This document shows positions 9,523 to 17,848 of a stretch of 64,000 nt of DNA, in pieces (within the stretch, counting starts at the first letter, position 1; the number at the start of each line of letters is the position of its first letter). The position numbers were made by a program, and so were the translations under genes. The notes under the pieces are model-generated. The model saw only the letters and a program-made list of their open reading frames with translations, ran no database searches and was not told where the DNA came from. The DNA is from Actinoplanes oryzae (lineage in GTDB: Bacteria > Actinomycetota > Actinomycetes > Mycobacteriales > Micromonosporaceae): positions 1 to 64,000 of the forward strand of contig NZ_JAUQWH010000013.1 in NCBI RefSeq assembly GCF_030757795.1. The letters are read 5' to 3'.

Positions 9523-9559
9523 GCGCGGGCGTAGGGACCTCCCTACGCCCGCGCTTTCT
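9523..9559 (+). terminator. Rho-independent terminator after arc
   Basis: GCGCGGGCGTAGGG (9523-9536) pairs perfectly over 14 bp with CCCTACGCCCGCGC (9541-9554), with loop ACCT, and is followed by TTTCTC. It begins 12 nt after the stop codon of the ATPase gene. This is the clearest intrinsic terminator in the window. Confidence 0.92.
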
Positions 9560-9626
9560 CATCCGGAGATCTACTCAGCGTGCTGTGCCACGCACGCGCG
9601 AGTACGAGTACGAGGCAGGAAGCGTC

Positions 9627-9632
9627 TAGGCT
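9627..9632 (+). promoter_or_regulatory. -10 box for the dop transcript
   Basis: TAGGCT ends 6 nt before an ATG at 9639, implying a leaderless transcript that starts with a 13-codon ORF directly upstream of dop. Confidence 0.5.
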
Positions 9633-9638
9633 CGATAC

Positions 9639-9680
9639 ATGGGCAACGGCAGCACAGTGGCGGGCGGAGTGGTCGCATGA
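9639..9680 (+). CDS. 13-residue leader ORF coupled to dop
   Basis: ATG 9639 opens a 13-codon frame ([13 protein letters not shown]) whose TGA at 9678-9680 overlaps the dop start codon as ATGA. The -10 box TAGGCT lies 6 nt before this ATG, so a leaderless mRNA would begin with the leader peptide and reach dop by termination-reinitiation. It may be a true leader peptide or only a translational ramp; dop has just a weak Shine-Dalgarno (GGCGGAG) inside it. The peptide has no recognisable attenuation motif. Confidence 0.4.
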   Translation: MGNGSTVAGGVVA

Positions 9681-11194
9681 GCGTTCGGCGGATTATGGGC
9701 ACCGAGGTCGAGTACGGAATCTCCGTGCCCGGACAGCCCGGCGCCAACCCGATGGTCACCTCGTCCCAGGTCGTCAACGCGTACGGTGCGCGGCCGGAGC
9801 TCACCCGCGGCGGACGCGCCCGGTGGGACTACGAGGAGGAGTCGCCGCTGCGCGACGCGCGCGGGTTCACGTACTCCGGTGCGGCCTACGACCCGGCGGA
9901 CGCGCTCGCCGACGAGGACCTCGGCCTGGCGAACGTGATACTGACCAACGGCGCCCGGCTCTACGTCGACCACGCGCACCCCGAGTACAGCACCCCCGAG
10001 TGCACCAACCCCCTCGACGTCGTCCGCTGGGACAAGGCCGGCGAGCGGGTCATGGCCGAGGCCTCGCGCCGCGCCGCGACGATCCCCGGCACGCACCGCA
10101 TCCAGCTCTACAAGAACAACACCGACAACAAGGGCGCCTCGTACGGCTCCCACGAGAACTACCTGATGCGCCGCCAGACGCCCTTCGCGGACATCGTGGC
10201 GCACCTGACCCCGTTCTTCGTCACCCGCCAGATCTTCACCGGGGTGGGCCGCGTCGGCATCGGCCAGGACGGCTCCGGGGCGGGCTTCCAGATCTCGTCG
10301 CGCGCCGACTTCTTCGAGGTCGAGGTCGGCCTCGAGACCACCCTCAAGCGGCCCATCATCAACACCCGCGACGAGCCGCACTCCGACGCCGACAAGTACC
10401 GGCGCCTGCACGTGATCATCGGCGACGCCAACCTGTCCGAGATCGCGTCCTACCTCAAGATGGGCACCACCTCGCTGATCCTCGCCATGATCGAGGAGAA
10501 GGTCTTCACCGGCGAGCTCGGCATCGCCGACCCGGTCTCCGAGCTCAAGGCGGTCAGCCACGACCCCACGCTCAAGCACCTCATGCGCCTGCGCGACGGC
10601 CGCCGGCTCACCGCCCTCGACCTGCAGTGGGCCTACTACGAGCGGGCCAGGGAGTTCTGCGACGAGCGCTACGGCGCCGACGTCGACGACCAGACCGCCG
10701 ACGTGCTCAGCCGCTGGGAGAGCGTCCTCACCCGGCTCGGCGACGACCCCATGAGCTGCTCCGACGAGCTCGACTGGGTCGCCAAGCTGCGCCTGCTCGA
10801 GGGCTACCGCGAGCGCGAGAGCCTCGCCTGGTCCTCGCCGAAGCTCCAGCTGGTCGACCTGCAGTACTCCGACGTCCGGCCGGAGAAGGGCCTCTACCAC
10901 CGCCTGGTGGCCCGCGGCTCGATGAAGACGCTCCTCGACGACGAGGACGTGCGGCGCGCGATGGTGGAGCCGCCCGAGGACACCCGGGCGTACTTCCGCG
11001 GCCAGTGTCTCGCCCGGTACGCGTCCGAAGTGGTCGCCGCCAGCTGGGACTCGGTCATCTTCGACGTCGGGCGCGAGTCGCTGGTGCGAGTCCCGATGAT
11101 GGAGCCCGAGCGGGGCACCCGCAAGCACGTGGGCGCGCTGTTCGACAAGTGCGACACCGCGAAGGACCTGCTCGAGGTCATCACGGCCAAGTGA
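9677..11194 (+). CDS. dop: Pup deamidase/depupylase Dop
   Basis: This 505-residue glutamine-synthetase-fold enzyme removes Pup from substrates and, in lineages with GGQ-ending Pup, deamidates the C-terminal Gln. The nucleotide-binding start [11 protein letters not shown], the downstream metal/ATP-site stretch [20 protein letters not shown] and the conserved [19 protein letters not shown] are all present. The length matches mycobacterial Dop (about 500). It precedes pup by 315 bp on the same strand. It is distinguished from PafA by its longer N-terminal loop ([20 protein letters not shown]). Because this Pup already ends in Glu, deamidation should not be required and depupylation is the probable main role. 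Confidence 0.96.
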   Translation: MSVRRIMGTEVEYGISVPGQPGANPMVTSSQVVNAYGARPELTRGGRARWDYEEESPLRDARGFTYSGAAYDPADALADEDLGLANVILTNGARLYVDHAHPEYSTPECTNPLDVVRWDKAGERVMAEASRRAATIPGTHRIQLYKNNTDNKGASYGSHENYLMRRQTPFADIVAHLTPFFVTRQIFTGVGRVGIGQDGSGAGFQISSRADFFEVEVGLETTLKRPIINTRDEPHSDADKYRRLHVIIGDANLSEIASYLKMGTTSLILAMIEEKVFTGELGIADPVSELKAVSHDPTLKHLMRLRDGRRLTALDLQWAYYERAREFCDERYGADVDDQTADVLSRWESVLTRLGDDPMSCSDELDWVAKLRLLEGYRERESLAWSSPKLQLVDLQYSDVRPEKGLYHRLVARGSMKTLLDDEDVRRAMVEPPEDTRAYFRGQCLARYASEVVAASWDSVIFDVGRESLVRVPMMEPERGTRKHVGALFDKCDTAKDLLEVITAK

Positions 11195-11240
11195 GCTGCC
11201 GCCGGCGGGGCGTGGTCCCGCCGGCGGCGCGGTCGTCCGA

Positions 11241-11333
11241 TGCTCCGCCGAGGTGCGGCCCCGGCGGCGTGTGCTCCGCCGAGGTGCGGCCCCGGCGGCG
11301 TGTGCTCCGCCGAGGTGCGGCCCCGGCGGCGTG
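11241..11333. repeat. Three tandem copies of a 31-bp repeat between dop and pup
   Basis: TGCTCCGCCGAGGTGCGGCC followed by CCGGCGGCGTG recurs at 11241, 11272 and 11303 with essentially no change. There are no spacers. The rest of the 315-bp dop-pup gap (11195-11509) holds G+C-rich sequence of the same flavour and then the pup promoter. Confidence 0.92.
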
Positions 11334-11463
11334 GAGAGGTGCGGGGCGATGCGGCCCCCTGAGGCGGTGGTGCGCGCCGGGGCGGTGTGGCTCCGGCGGC
11401 GGAAACGGCTCAGCTGAGCGAGAAACACGCGCAGCGGCAGCGGTTTTCGTCGTACCGGCGAGG

Positions 11464-11469
11464 TAGGTT
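11464..11469 (+). promoter_or_regulatory. Probable -10 box of the pup operon
   Basis: TAGGTT lies 40 nt before the pup ATG, in a locally A/T-richer stretch following the tandem repeats. This gives a short leader with a purine-rich ribosome site (GGGGGACAGGG). Confidence 0.4.
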
Positions 11470-11509
11470 TTTCCCAACCCGAACCAGTGGGTCTTGAAGG
11501 GGGACAGGG

Positions 11510-11725
11510 ATGGCAACCCGAGACACCGGCGGTCAGTCGCAGTCCGGCAAGGGCAAGCGCGACGAGGAGATCGAGGACGTCACCACCGAGGCCAACCCGG
11601 AGGTCGCCGAGCGCAAGGCGGAGATCGACGAGGACGTCGACGATCTGCTCGACGAAATCGACTCGGTCCTCGAAGAGAACGCCGAAGAGTTTGTCAGAGG
11701 CTATGTGCAAAAAGGCGGAGAATAG
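11510..11725 (+). CDS. pup: Prokaryotic ubiquitin-like protein Pup (GGE ending)
   Basis: This 71-residue, intrinsically disordered protein modifier is ligated by PafA through its C-terminal Glu side chain to substrate lysines. The acidic helix-forming part ([20 protein letters not shown]) that binds the Mpa coiled coils and the family tail GYVQKGGE are clear. The last codon is GAA (11720-11722), so it ends GGE rather than the common GGQ and should be ligation-competent without Dop deamidation. The ribosome site is GGGGGACAGGG. The 3' end (from about 11690) is noticeably A/T-richer than the rest and merges into the A/T-richer endonuclease gene 26 nt downstream. Confidence 0.97.
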   Translation: MATRDTGGQSQSGKGKRDEEIEDVTTEANPEVAERKAEIDEDVDDLLDEIDSVLEENAEEFVRGYVQKGGE

Positions 11726-11729
11726 GCAT

Positions 11730-11753
11730 ATGTCCGTTTTGAGGGCCGGACAT
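11730..11753 (+). promoter_or_regulatory. Hairpin covering the endonuclease start codon
   Basis: ATGTCCG (11730-11736) is complementary to CGGACAT (11747-11753), whose last two bases are the first two of the endonuclease ATG. The likely Shine-Dalgarno GAGGG (11741-11745) lies in the 10-nt loop. It could dampen translation initiation of the endonuclease relative to pup. Confidence 0.45.
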
Positions 11754-12438
11754 GAAGCAAAGAGTTCCTGACAGAGACGGCGAGCGCTGCTGCCTCGATT
11801 GCGGTCGATGGAAGGCGCTAGACCAGTTCTGTGTGAGCAGCAAGCGTCCGGATGGTCGGGGCAGCTACTGCAAAGAATGCTTCAACGTCCGTTCCAAAGC
11901 GAGCTATGCCAAGAAAGTCAAGGAGAGGCACGGCCGTGAGGTCGTGCCGCCGCGCGTCGTTCCGGATGGCCACCGCTATTGCCCGGACTGCGAGTCGGTC
12001 AAGCCCTTGACTGACTTTCCGCGCAATCGAAGCGGCCGAGGTGGTCACGGCCGCTACTGCAAGCCTTGTCACAATGTCCGCGGTGTGGAGGGCAAGAAGC
12101 GTCTCTACGGCGGCACGCGGGAGTACCACCTGCGGCACCGCTATGGGATCGGGCAGGCGGAGTTCGACGCGCTGCTGGCCGAGCAGGGTGGCGTCTGCGC
12201 GATCTGTGGCGCGGCCGACCCCGAACATGTCGATCACGACCATCGCACTGGCTATGTTCGCGGGATATTGTGCTTCAACTGCAACGGCGGGCTGGGGCAG
12301 TTCCGGGACAACCCGGCTTACCTGGCCCAGGCGATCACGTACCTGAAAGGAACCACGTGGCAGCGGGTTTTGATCCATCCGGGCGTCTACCGGATCTCTT
12401 CACCAACGCGGGGACGTCTTCCTTCACGCAGTTCCTGA
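11752..12438 (+). CDS. Endonuclease-VII-like HNH nuclease with two N-terminal zinc ribbons
   Basis: This 228-residue protein lies between pup and prcB. Two homologous zinc-binding modules come first: [14 protein letters not shown]...YCKECFNVR and [14 protein letters not shown]...YCKPCHNVR. The C-terminal nuclease domain follows: [17 protein letters not shown], then [19 protein letters not shown], then [14 protein letters not shown]. That is the Cys4-zinc, DHDH-bearing fold of phage T4 endonuclease VII and related HNH enzymes. ATG 11752 has GAGGG at 11741-11745. The last 27 codons overlap prcB in another frame. The sequence is A/T-richer than its surroundings (48-62% G+C in sampled 60-base lines from 11701 to 11940), suggesting transfer. 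From memory, similar genes occupy this spot in other actinobacteria. Role unknown. Confidence 0.88.
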   Translation: MKQRVPDRDGERCCLDCGRWKALDQFCVSSKRPDGRGSYCKECFNVRSKASYAKKVKERHGREVVPPRVVPDGHRYCPDCESVKPLTDFPRNRSGRGGHGRYCKPCHNVRGVEGKKRLYGGTREYHLRHRYGIGQAEFDALLAEQGGVCAICGAADPEHVDHDHRTGYVRGILCFNCNGGLGQFRDNPAYLAQAITYLKGTTWQRVLIHPGVYRISSPTRGRLPSRSS

Positions 12439-13196
12439 CGCAGGCGGCTCCGGAGCTTCTGCCCGGGCGCCGGCCGCTGCCGCCGGGGATGTCGGCCGAC
12501 ATCGCGCCGCACGGCACGACGATCGTGGCGATCGCGACCGCCGAGGGCGTGGTCATGGCGGGCGACCGGCGGGCCACCATGGGCAACCTCATCGCCAGCC
12601 GGGACATCGAGAAGGTGCACCCCGCCGACGCCTATTCGCTGATCGGCATCGCCGGGACGGCGGGCATCGGGATCGAGCTGATGCGGCTGTTCCAGGTGGA
12701 GCTGGAGCACTACGAGAAGATCGAGCTGGCCATGCTGTCGCTGGACGGCAAGGCGAACCGCCTCGCGTCGATGGTGCGGGGCAATCTGGGTGCCGCGATG
12801 CAGGGCCTGGCGGTCATCCCGCTCTTCGCCGGGTACGACCTGGCGCCGGCCGATCCGGCGCGGCCGGGCCGGATCTTCAGCTTCGACGTGGCGGGCGGGC
12901 TCTACGAGGAGACCGGCTACGAGGCGATCGGGTCGGGGTCGTTGTTCGCCAAGGCGGCGCTGAAGAAGAAGTACCGGGCCGGGGTGAGCACGGCGGACGC
13001 GATCCGGCTGGCGGTCGAGGCGCTGTACGACGCGGCCGACGACGACACGGCGACCGGTGGGCCCGACGTGACCCGCAAGATCTACCCGGTGGTGATGACG
13101 GCGACGGCCGAGGGGACGCAGCGGCTCAGCGAGGCCGAGGTCACCGCGGTGGCCGAGTCCGTGGTCGCGGGCCGGATGGAGAACCCGGGCGGCTGA
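12357..13196 (+). CDS. prcB: 20S proteasome beta subunit PrcB
   Basis: This is a 279-residue precursor of the catalytic subunit. A ~53-residue propeptide ends APHG, and autocleavage would expose Thr54 ([20 protein letters not shown]), the N-terminal nucleophile. The Lys/Asp partners fall in [23 protein letters not shown] 12357 is preceded by GAAAGGA at 12344-12350 and lies inside the 3' end of the endonuclease gene (82-nt overlap), so translation is probably coupled. prcA follows after 58 nt. The product assembles into an alpha7-beta7-beta7-alpha7 barrel capped by the ATPase encoded 4 kb upstream. Confidence 0.97.
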   Translation: MAAGFDPSGRLPDLFTNAGTSSFTQFLTQAAPELLPGRRPLPPGMSADIAPHGTTIVAIATAEGVVMAGDRRATMGNLIASRDIEKVHPADAYSLIGIAGTAGIGIELMRLFQVELEHYEKIELAMLSLDGKANRLASMVRGNLGAAMQGLAVIPLFAGYDLAPADPARPGRIFSFDVAGGLYEETGYEAIGSGSLFAKAALKKKYRAGVSTADAIRLAVEALYDAADDDTATGGPDVTRKIYPVVMTATAEGTQRLSEAEVTAVAESVVAGRMENPGG

Positions 13197-13254
13197 CCGC
13201 CCGGACCGCAGACAACCTCCCGATTCCCGGTCATCGCGTTAGGAGCACCCACCC

Positions 13255-14076
13255 GTGGCCATGCAGTTCTACGCCTCGCCCGAGCAGGTCCAGCGGGACC
13301 GCTCGGAGTACGCCCGCAAGGGCATCGCGCGCGGCCGTTCCGCCGTCGTCCTCACCTACGAGGGCGGCATCCTGCTGGTCGCCGAGAACGTCACGACGCT
13401 ACGCAAGATCAGCGAGCTGTACGACCGGATCGGCTTCGCGGCAGTCGGCCGCTACAACGAGTTCGAGAGCCTGCGCCGGGCCGGCGTGCGGATGGCCGAC
13501 CTGAACGGCCTGTCGTACGACCGGCGTGACGTGACGGGCCGCGCGCTCGCGAACGCCTACACCCAGACGCTCGGTGCGATCTTCTCGGAGACGCAGAAGC
13601 CGTACGAGGTGGAGATCTGCGTCGCGCAGGTCGGCAGCTCGCCGGAGACCGACGAGCTCTACCGCATCACGTACGACGGGTCCGTCATGGACGAGCCCGG
13701 CTTCATGGCCATGGGCGGCTCGGCGGAGGCCATCTCGGCCGTCCTCAAGGAGAGCCACGACACGACGGCCGACCTGACCACGGCGCTGGCGCTGGCGGTC
13801 AAGGGCCTGGGCAGCGTGGGCGGCGACAACGGCGCCCAGCGCGAGCTCGGGGCGGCGCAGCTCGAGGCGGCCGTGCTGGACCGCACCCGCAAGGGCCGCG
13901 CGTTCCGGCGGATCACCGGCGCCGCGCTCGAGGCGCTGCTCGGCGGGGGCAAGGACAAGCCGGCCGAGGGTGGCACGGACGCGTCCCCGCCGCCGGCCGC
14001 GGACGAGAAGCCCACCGTGTCGGCCGCGTCGGTGGACCTCGAGGGCAAGGGCGAGGACACCGGCGACAAGTCCTGA
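13255..14076 (+). CDS. prcA: 20S proteasome alpha subunit PrcA
   Basis: This 273-residue structural subunit forms the gated outer rings. The N-terminal gate segment [21 protein letters not shown] and the alpha-type helix H0 are followed by the proteasome fold ([38 protein letters not shown]). It lacks the catalytic N-terminal Thr, as expected. The C-terminal ~50 residues are a charged, low-complexity extension beyond the fold and longer than in mycobacteria (about 248 residues). GTG 13255 follows TTAGGAGC at 13240-13247. It is the last gene of the pup-nuclease-prcB-prcA unit, followed by a long hairpin. Confidence 0.97.
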   Translation: MAMQFYASPEQVQRDRSEYARKGIARGRSAVVLTYEGGILLVAENVTTLRKISELYDRIGFAAVGRYNEFESLRRAGVRMADLNGLSYDRRDVTGRALANAYTQTLGAIFSETQKPYEVEICVAQVGSSPETDELYRITYDGSVMDEPGFMAMGGSAEAISAVLKESHDTTADLTTALALAVKGLGSVGGDNGAQRELGAAQLEAAVLDRTRKGRAFRRITGAALEALLGGGKDKPAEGGTDASPPPAADEKPTVSAASVDLEGKGEDTGDKS

Positions 14077-14081
14077 CGACC

Positions 14082-14127
14082 GCGGCTCCGGACCCGCACG
14101 CCGTGTCAGGCGTGCGGGCGGAGTCGC
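14082..14127 (+). terminator. Long hairpin after prcA
   Basis: The inner stem CCCGCACGCC (14093-14102) / GGCGTGCGGG (14109-14118), with a 6-nt loop, is extended by GCGGCTCCG (14082-14090) / CGGAGTCGC (14119-14127) with one G-U pair. It starts 5 nt after the prcA stop. There is no T-run, as is common for actinobacterial terminators. Confidence 0.7.
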
Positions 14128-14204
14128 GTCGTGGCGATCTTGATCTTCATCGGCGGCCGCAAGATTCTCACCCGCTGTACGTGTCTCCCCACGCTTTCTG
14201 AGGC

Positions 14205-14210
14205 TAATGT
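14205..14210 (+). promoter_or_regulatory. Leaderless -10 box for pafA
   Basis: TAATGT, a near-consensus -10 hexamer, ends 6 nt before the pafA ATG (14217), so the start site of transcription should coincide with the start codon. Confidence 0.55.
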
Positions 14211-14216
14211 TTCGCT

Positions 14217-15575
14217 ATGGAACGGCGAATTTTCGGCCTAGAAACCGAGTACGGCGTCACGTGCACCTACCGGGGCCAGCGGCGGCTCTCCCCGGACGAG
14301 GTGGCCCGCTACCTGTTCCGCCGAGTGGTGTCCTGGGGACGCAGCAGCAACGTGTTCCTCCGCAACGGAGCCCGCCTCTACCTGGACGTCGGTTCGCACC
14401 CTGAGTATGCGACCCCCGAATGCGACTCCGTCACCGACCTCGTCGCCCACGACCGGGCGGGCGAGCGGATCCTCGAGGGCCTGCTCGTCGACGCCGAGAA
14501 GCGGCTGCACGACGAGGGCATCGCCGGGGAGATCTACCTCTTCAAGAACAACACCGACTCGGCCGGCAACTCCTACGGCTGCCACGAGAACTACCTCGTG
14601 TCGCGGCACGGCGAGTTCGGCCGGCTCGCCGACGTCCTCATCCCGTTCCTGGTCACGCGGCAGCTGATCGCGGGCGCCGGCAAGGTGCTGCAGACGCCGC
14701 GCGGGGCCGTCTTCTGCCTCTCGCAGCGTGCCGAGCACATCTGGGAGGGCGTCTCCAGCGCCACGACCCGGTCGCGCCCGATCATCAACACGCGGGACGA
14801 GCCGCACGCGGACGCCGAGCGCTACCGGCGGCTGCACGTCATCGTCGGCGACTCCAACATGAACGAGGTCACGACCCTGCTGAAGGTCGGCAGCGCGGAC
14901 ATCGTGCTGCGGATGATCGAGGCGGGCGTGGTCATGCGCGACCTCACCCTGGAGAACCCGATCCGGGCGATCCGCGAGGTCAGCCACGACACCACCGGGC
15001 GCCGCAAGATCCGGCTGGCGAACAACAAGGAGATCAGCGCCCTCGAGATCCAGCAGGAGTACCTGGCTAAGGCCACCGAGTTCGTCGAGCGCCGCGGCGG
15101 CGACCAGACCGCCAAGCGGGTCGTCGAGCTGTGGGGCCGGGTGCTCAACGCGATCGAGAGCGGCGACCTCGACCCGGTGGCGCAGGAGATCGACTGGGTG
15201 TCGAAGCTCAAGCTGATCGAGCGCTACCAGACCAAGCACGAGATCCCGATGTCGCACCCGCGCATCGCCCAGCTCGACCTGGCGTACCACGACGTGCGCC
15301 GGGGCCGCGGCCTCTACGCGCTGATGGAGAAGCGCAAGCAGGTCGACCGGGTCGCCAACGATCTGCAGATCTTCGAGGCCAAGGAGACCCCGCCGCAGAC
15401 CACGCGGGCGCGGCTGCGCGGCGAGTTCATCCGGCACGCGCAGGAGAAGCGGCGGGACTTCACCGTCGACTGGGTGCACCTCAAGCTCAACGACCAGGCG
15501 CAGCGCACCGTGCTGTGCAAGGACCCCTTCCGGGCGTACGACGAAAGGGTGGAACGCCTGATCGCGAGCATGTAG
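14217..15575 (+). CDS. pafA: Pup-protein ligase PafA
   Basis: This 452-residue ATP-dependent ligase phosphorylates the Pup C-terminal Glu and transfers Pup to substrate lysines. It belongs to the carboxylate-amine ligase/glutamine synthetase fold and starts with the family signature [15 protein letters not shown]. The active-site stretch [20 protein letters not shown] and [19 protein letters not shown] are present. The C-terminal domain carries [20 protein letters not shown]. It lacks the extra N-terminal loop of Dop. The length equals that of mycobacterial PafA (452). The -10 box 6 nt before ATG suggests a separate, leaderless transcript. The gene is not directly linked to pafBC here, unlike in mycobacteria. 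Confidence 0.97.
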   Translation: MERRIFGLETEYGVTCTYRGQRRLSPDEVARYLFRRVVSWGRSSNVFLRNGARLYLDVGSHPEYATPECDSVTDLVAHDRAGERILEGLLVDAEKRLHDEGIAGEIYLFKNNTDSAGNSYGCHENYLVSRHGEFGRLADVLIPFLVTRQLIAGAGKVLQTPRGAVFCLSQRAEHIWEGVSSATTRSRPIINTRDEPHADAERYRRLHVIVGDSNMNEVTTLLKVGSADIVLRMIEAGVVMRDLTLENPIRAIREVSHDTTGRRKIRLANNKEISALEIQQEYLAKATEFVERRGGDQTAKRVVELWGRVLNAIESGDLDPVAQEIDWVSKLKLIERYQTKHEIPMSHPRIAQLDLAYHDVRRGRGLYALMEKRKQVDRVANDLQIFEAKETPPQTTRARLRGEFIRHAQEKRRDFTVDWVHLKLNDQAQRTVLCKDPFRAYDERVERLIASM

Positions 15576-15620
15576 GGCACGTGCCGCGGGTCCGGGCCGG
15601 GCGGCTAGGCTGAGCGGGTT

Positions 15621-15836
15621 ATGAGTTCAGCGCCGCACCAGCCCGACCCGCGGGACCAGCCGCCCGAGCGGACGTTCGAGGACGTCCTCAACGCCCGGCT
15701 GCACCGGCGCCGGGAGCGGGCCGTGCAGCAGATCCAGCGCAACCGCAAGGGCGGCCACCGGATCCCCACGTGGGTGCTGGCCACGATCCTGGGTCTGCTG
15801 CTGCTCGGCTGGCTGTATCTGATCTTCTTCGGCTGA
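15621..15836 (+). CDS. Small single-span membrane protein
   Basis: This is a 71-residue protein. A polar, Arg-rich N-terminal half (residues 1-48, including NARLHRRRERAVQQIQRNRK) is followed by one membrane segment TWVLATILGLLLLGWLYLIF at the C-terminus. It has the topology of a tail-anchored protein with the basic part in the cytoplasm. The start ATG 15621 lies 9 nt after a TAGGCT -10 box (15606-15611) and has no Shine-Dalgarno, so the mRNA is probably nearly leaderless. It is 46 nt after pafA. No family is recognised. Confidence 0.7.
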   Translation: MSSAPHQPDPRDQPPERTFEDVLNARLHRRRERAVQQIQRNRKGGHRIPTWVLATILGLLLLGWLYLIFFG

Positions 15837-15882
15837 GTGAGGGGCTGCGCGTCGGTGACGCGAGCCACGAGTGGGGAGCGGG

Positions 15883-16524
15883 ATGCTGGACCCGGCACTC
15901 GACGCCTATCTGCTGGCGCACTCCACGCCCGCCGACCCGATCCTGAGCCGGCTCGCCGCGGAGACCCGCACCGCGTTCGGCGACCGCGCCGGCATGCAGA
16001 TCTCCGCCGACGAGGGCGCCCTGCTCACGATGCTGGTCCAGCTGATCGGGGCGACGAACGCGGTCGAGGTCGGGACGTTCACCGGCTACTCGTCGATCTG
16101 CATCGCGCGGGGGCTCGCGCCCGGCGGCCGGCTGCTGTGCTGCGACGTGTCGGAGACGTTCACCGGCCTGGCCCGGCAGTTCTGGCGGGAGGCCGGCGTC
16201 GAGGACCGCATCGAGCTGCGGCTCGCCCCGGCCCTCGAGACCCTGCGGGCGCTGCCGGACGATCCGGCCATCGACTTCGCGTTCGTGGACGCGGACAAGA
16301 CCGGCTATCCGGACTACTACGCGGAGCTGGTGCCCCGGCTGCGCCCCGGCGGCCTGCTGGTCCTCGACAACGTCCTGCGCGGCGGCGAGGTCGTCGTCCC
16401 GCACCCGGTCAGCGCCTCGGTCGTCGCCATGCGCCACCTCAACGACCTGGTGGTCGCCGACGACCGCGTCGACACGGTGATGCTGCCGGTCCGCGACGGC
16501 GTGACCCTGGCCCGCAAGCGCTGA
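15883..16524 (+). CDS. SAM-dependent O-methyltransferase (COMT/CCoAOMT-like)
   Basis: This 213-residue enzyme has the class-I methyltransferase fold of caffeoyl-CoA-type O-methyltransferases: motif I EVGTFTGYSSICIARGL, acidic loop CCDVSETF, metal/catalytic region FVDADKTGYPDYYAEL and GGLLVLDNVLRGGEV. These enzymes methylate catechol-like hydroxyls and need a divalent metal. ATG 15883 has GGGGAG at 15873-15878; GTG 15871 is less likely. It is on the same strand as the small membrane protein, 46 nt downstream, and ends just before an 18-bp repeat array. The substrate cannot be deduced. Confidence 0.88.
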   Translation: MLDPALDAYLLAHSTPADPILSRLAAETRTAFGDRAGMQISADEGALLTMLVQLIGATNAVEVGTFTGYSSICIARGLAPGGRLLCCDVSETFTGLARQFWREAGVEDRIELRLAPALETLRALPDDPAIDFAFVDADKTGYPDYYAELVPRLRPGGLLVLDNVLRGGEVVVPHPVSASVVAMRHLNDLVVADDRVDTVMLPVRDGVTLARKR

Positions 16525-16540
16525 TCGAACGCCTGCTCGC

Positions 16541-16717
16541 GCGAGTCCGACCGGTGGTGCGAGCCCGCTTGGTCGTGCGAGTCCGACCGGTGGCGTGAGC
16601 CCGCTTGGTGCGAGTCGGACCGGTGGTGCGAGCCCGCTTGGTCGCGCGAGTCCGACCGGTCGCGCGAGTCCGACCGGTCGCGTGAGTTCCCTTGGTCGTG
16701 CGAGTCCGACCGGTTGC
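16541..16717. repeat. 18-bp alternating A/B tandem array
   Basis: Two related 18-mers alternate: A = GCGAGTCCGACCGGTGGT and B = GCGAGCCCGCTTGGTCGT. The order is A B A B(15 nt) A B A A B' A, beginning 17 nt after the methyltransferase stop. Every A unit contains the palindrome ACCGGT. The array fills the 231-bp gap between two convergent genes. Confidence 0.88.
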
Positions 16718-16755
16718 ACAGGCACGCGAAGGTATCGAACCCGGTCGGGTTGTGG

Positions 16756-17838
16756 TCAGGCGTCGAGGAGGGCGACCGCGTGGCGGCCGGCGACGGCGGC
16801 GGTCATGAAGTAGGCGTGGTCCTGGGCGAGGCCGCGGCCCATCGTCGACAGCTTGACCGGGCTCGCGGCCAGTGCCGCGTCGAGGCCGTGCGTCGGGACC
16901 TCCACGATGCGGTGCTGGGTGGCGAGCGGCGCCAGGGCGTCGGTGACCTCCTTGGCCAGGCCGGCGGGGAGGTCGGCGGGGACGGGCAGGTCCGCGGGGA
17001 CGAGCGCCACCTTCCCGTACGCGGTCAGGCTGTGATGCGACACGCCGCGGTGCCGGGGCCGGGCGTCGCCGTCGGAGATGCGCAGGGAACCGATCGGGCG
17101 GCCGCCGAGGGTGACCGTGGCGTTGACGGCCTCGCCGAGGGCCACGCCGGAGAAGCCCCACGGGGTGCCCGTGCCCAGGTTGCCGGGGCCCTGGGTGACG
17201 ATGGTGACGTCGGCGTGCAGGACGTGGCGGGCGGCGAGCAGGGCCGTGTGCACGGTCGAGGCCTCGAGGTCGCCGCCGAAGGCCTGGCCGGCCGTGATCG
17301 TGCCCGCCAGGACGTCCCGCAGGCCGGACAGCGTCATGGAGAACCAGGCGGGGAGGGCGCCGCCGTCGGTCATGACGTAGGCGACGCGGGCGCCGGGGCG
17401 GTCGGCGAGGATGCCGGCCAGGATCGCGGGCAGGGCGGAGTGCAGGTCGGCCAGGACGACCGGCATGCCGTCGACGCCGTCGGCCGAGCGAAGCACGTCA
17501 TGGTGCGGCGACGCCTCCTCGTCGACGCCGAGGAGGATGGGCTGCAGCGGGGTGTAGCGGGCCTTGACGAGGTGCCCGGCGTCGCGGGTCTCGCCGCCGG
17601 GCGGGTCCGGGGGCAGGCGGTCGGGGAGGGCGACCACGAGGGCGTAGCCGCCGGTGCCCAGGCCCATGATCAGGGCGCCGACGTTGAGCAGGACGCGGTC
17701 GCCGGCGACGGGGGTGCCGGTCAGCGCCGGGTAGGCGAGCGCCTTGAGCGGGCCGTCGGCGGTCGTGACCTCCAGCTCGATCGCGCCGCGCCACTCTCGC
17801 CGTACCCGGGAAACCGTTCCTGACCGCCAGCGCACCAT
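16756..17838 (-). CDS. DUF3866-family protein
   Basis: This 360-residue protein matches the actinobacterial/firmicute DUF3866 family as I know it. It opens with a small beta domain (VRWRSGTVSRVRREWRGAIE...VAGDRVLLNVGA), then has conserved GTGGYALVVALPDRLP and HLVKARYTPLQPILLG. A glycine-rich Rossmann-like core follows (GARVAYVMTDGGALPAWFS, VTIVTQGPGNLGTGTPWGFS), with RHRGVSHHSLTAYG near the C-terminus. No signal peptide or membrane span is seen. It is the downstream partner of the cation transporter gene 10 nt away on the same strand. The biochemical function is unknown. Confidence 0.85.
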   Translation of the reverse strand: MVRWRSGTVSRVRREWRGAIELEVTTADGPLKALAYPALTGTPVAGDRVLLNVGALIMGLGTGGYALVVALPDRLPPDPPGGETRDAGHLVKARYTPLQPILLGVDEEASPHHDVLRSADGVDGMPVVLADLHSALPAILAGILADRPGARVAYVMTDGGALPAWFSMTLSGLRDVLAGTITAGQAFGGDLEASTVHTALLAARHVLHADVTIVTQGPGNLGTGTPWGFSGVALGEAVNATVTLGGRPIGSLRISDGDARPRHRGVSHHSLTAYGKVALVPADLPVPADLPAGLAKEVTDALAPLATQHRIVEVPTHGLDAALAASPVKLSTMGRGLAQDHAYFMTAAVAGRHAVALLDA

Positions 17839-17848
17839 GGCGGGGACC

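Noticed and set aside
7754..9562. 602-codon minus-strand frame antisense to the proteasomal ATPase gene
   Set aside because: Its translation is Asp/Leu/Val/Gly-rich without domains and mirrors codon positions of a strongly conserved gene, so it is a shadow frame.
12357..12438. Frameshift or sequencing error at the endonuclease/prcB junction
   Set aside because: prcB has its own ribosome site and a normal propeptide start, and the nuclease domain is complete before the overlap, so a real gene overlap explains the data.
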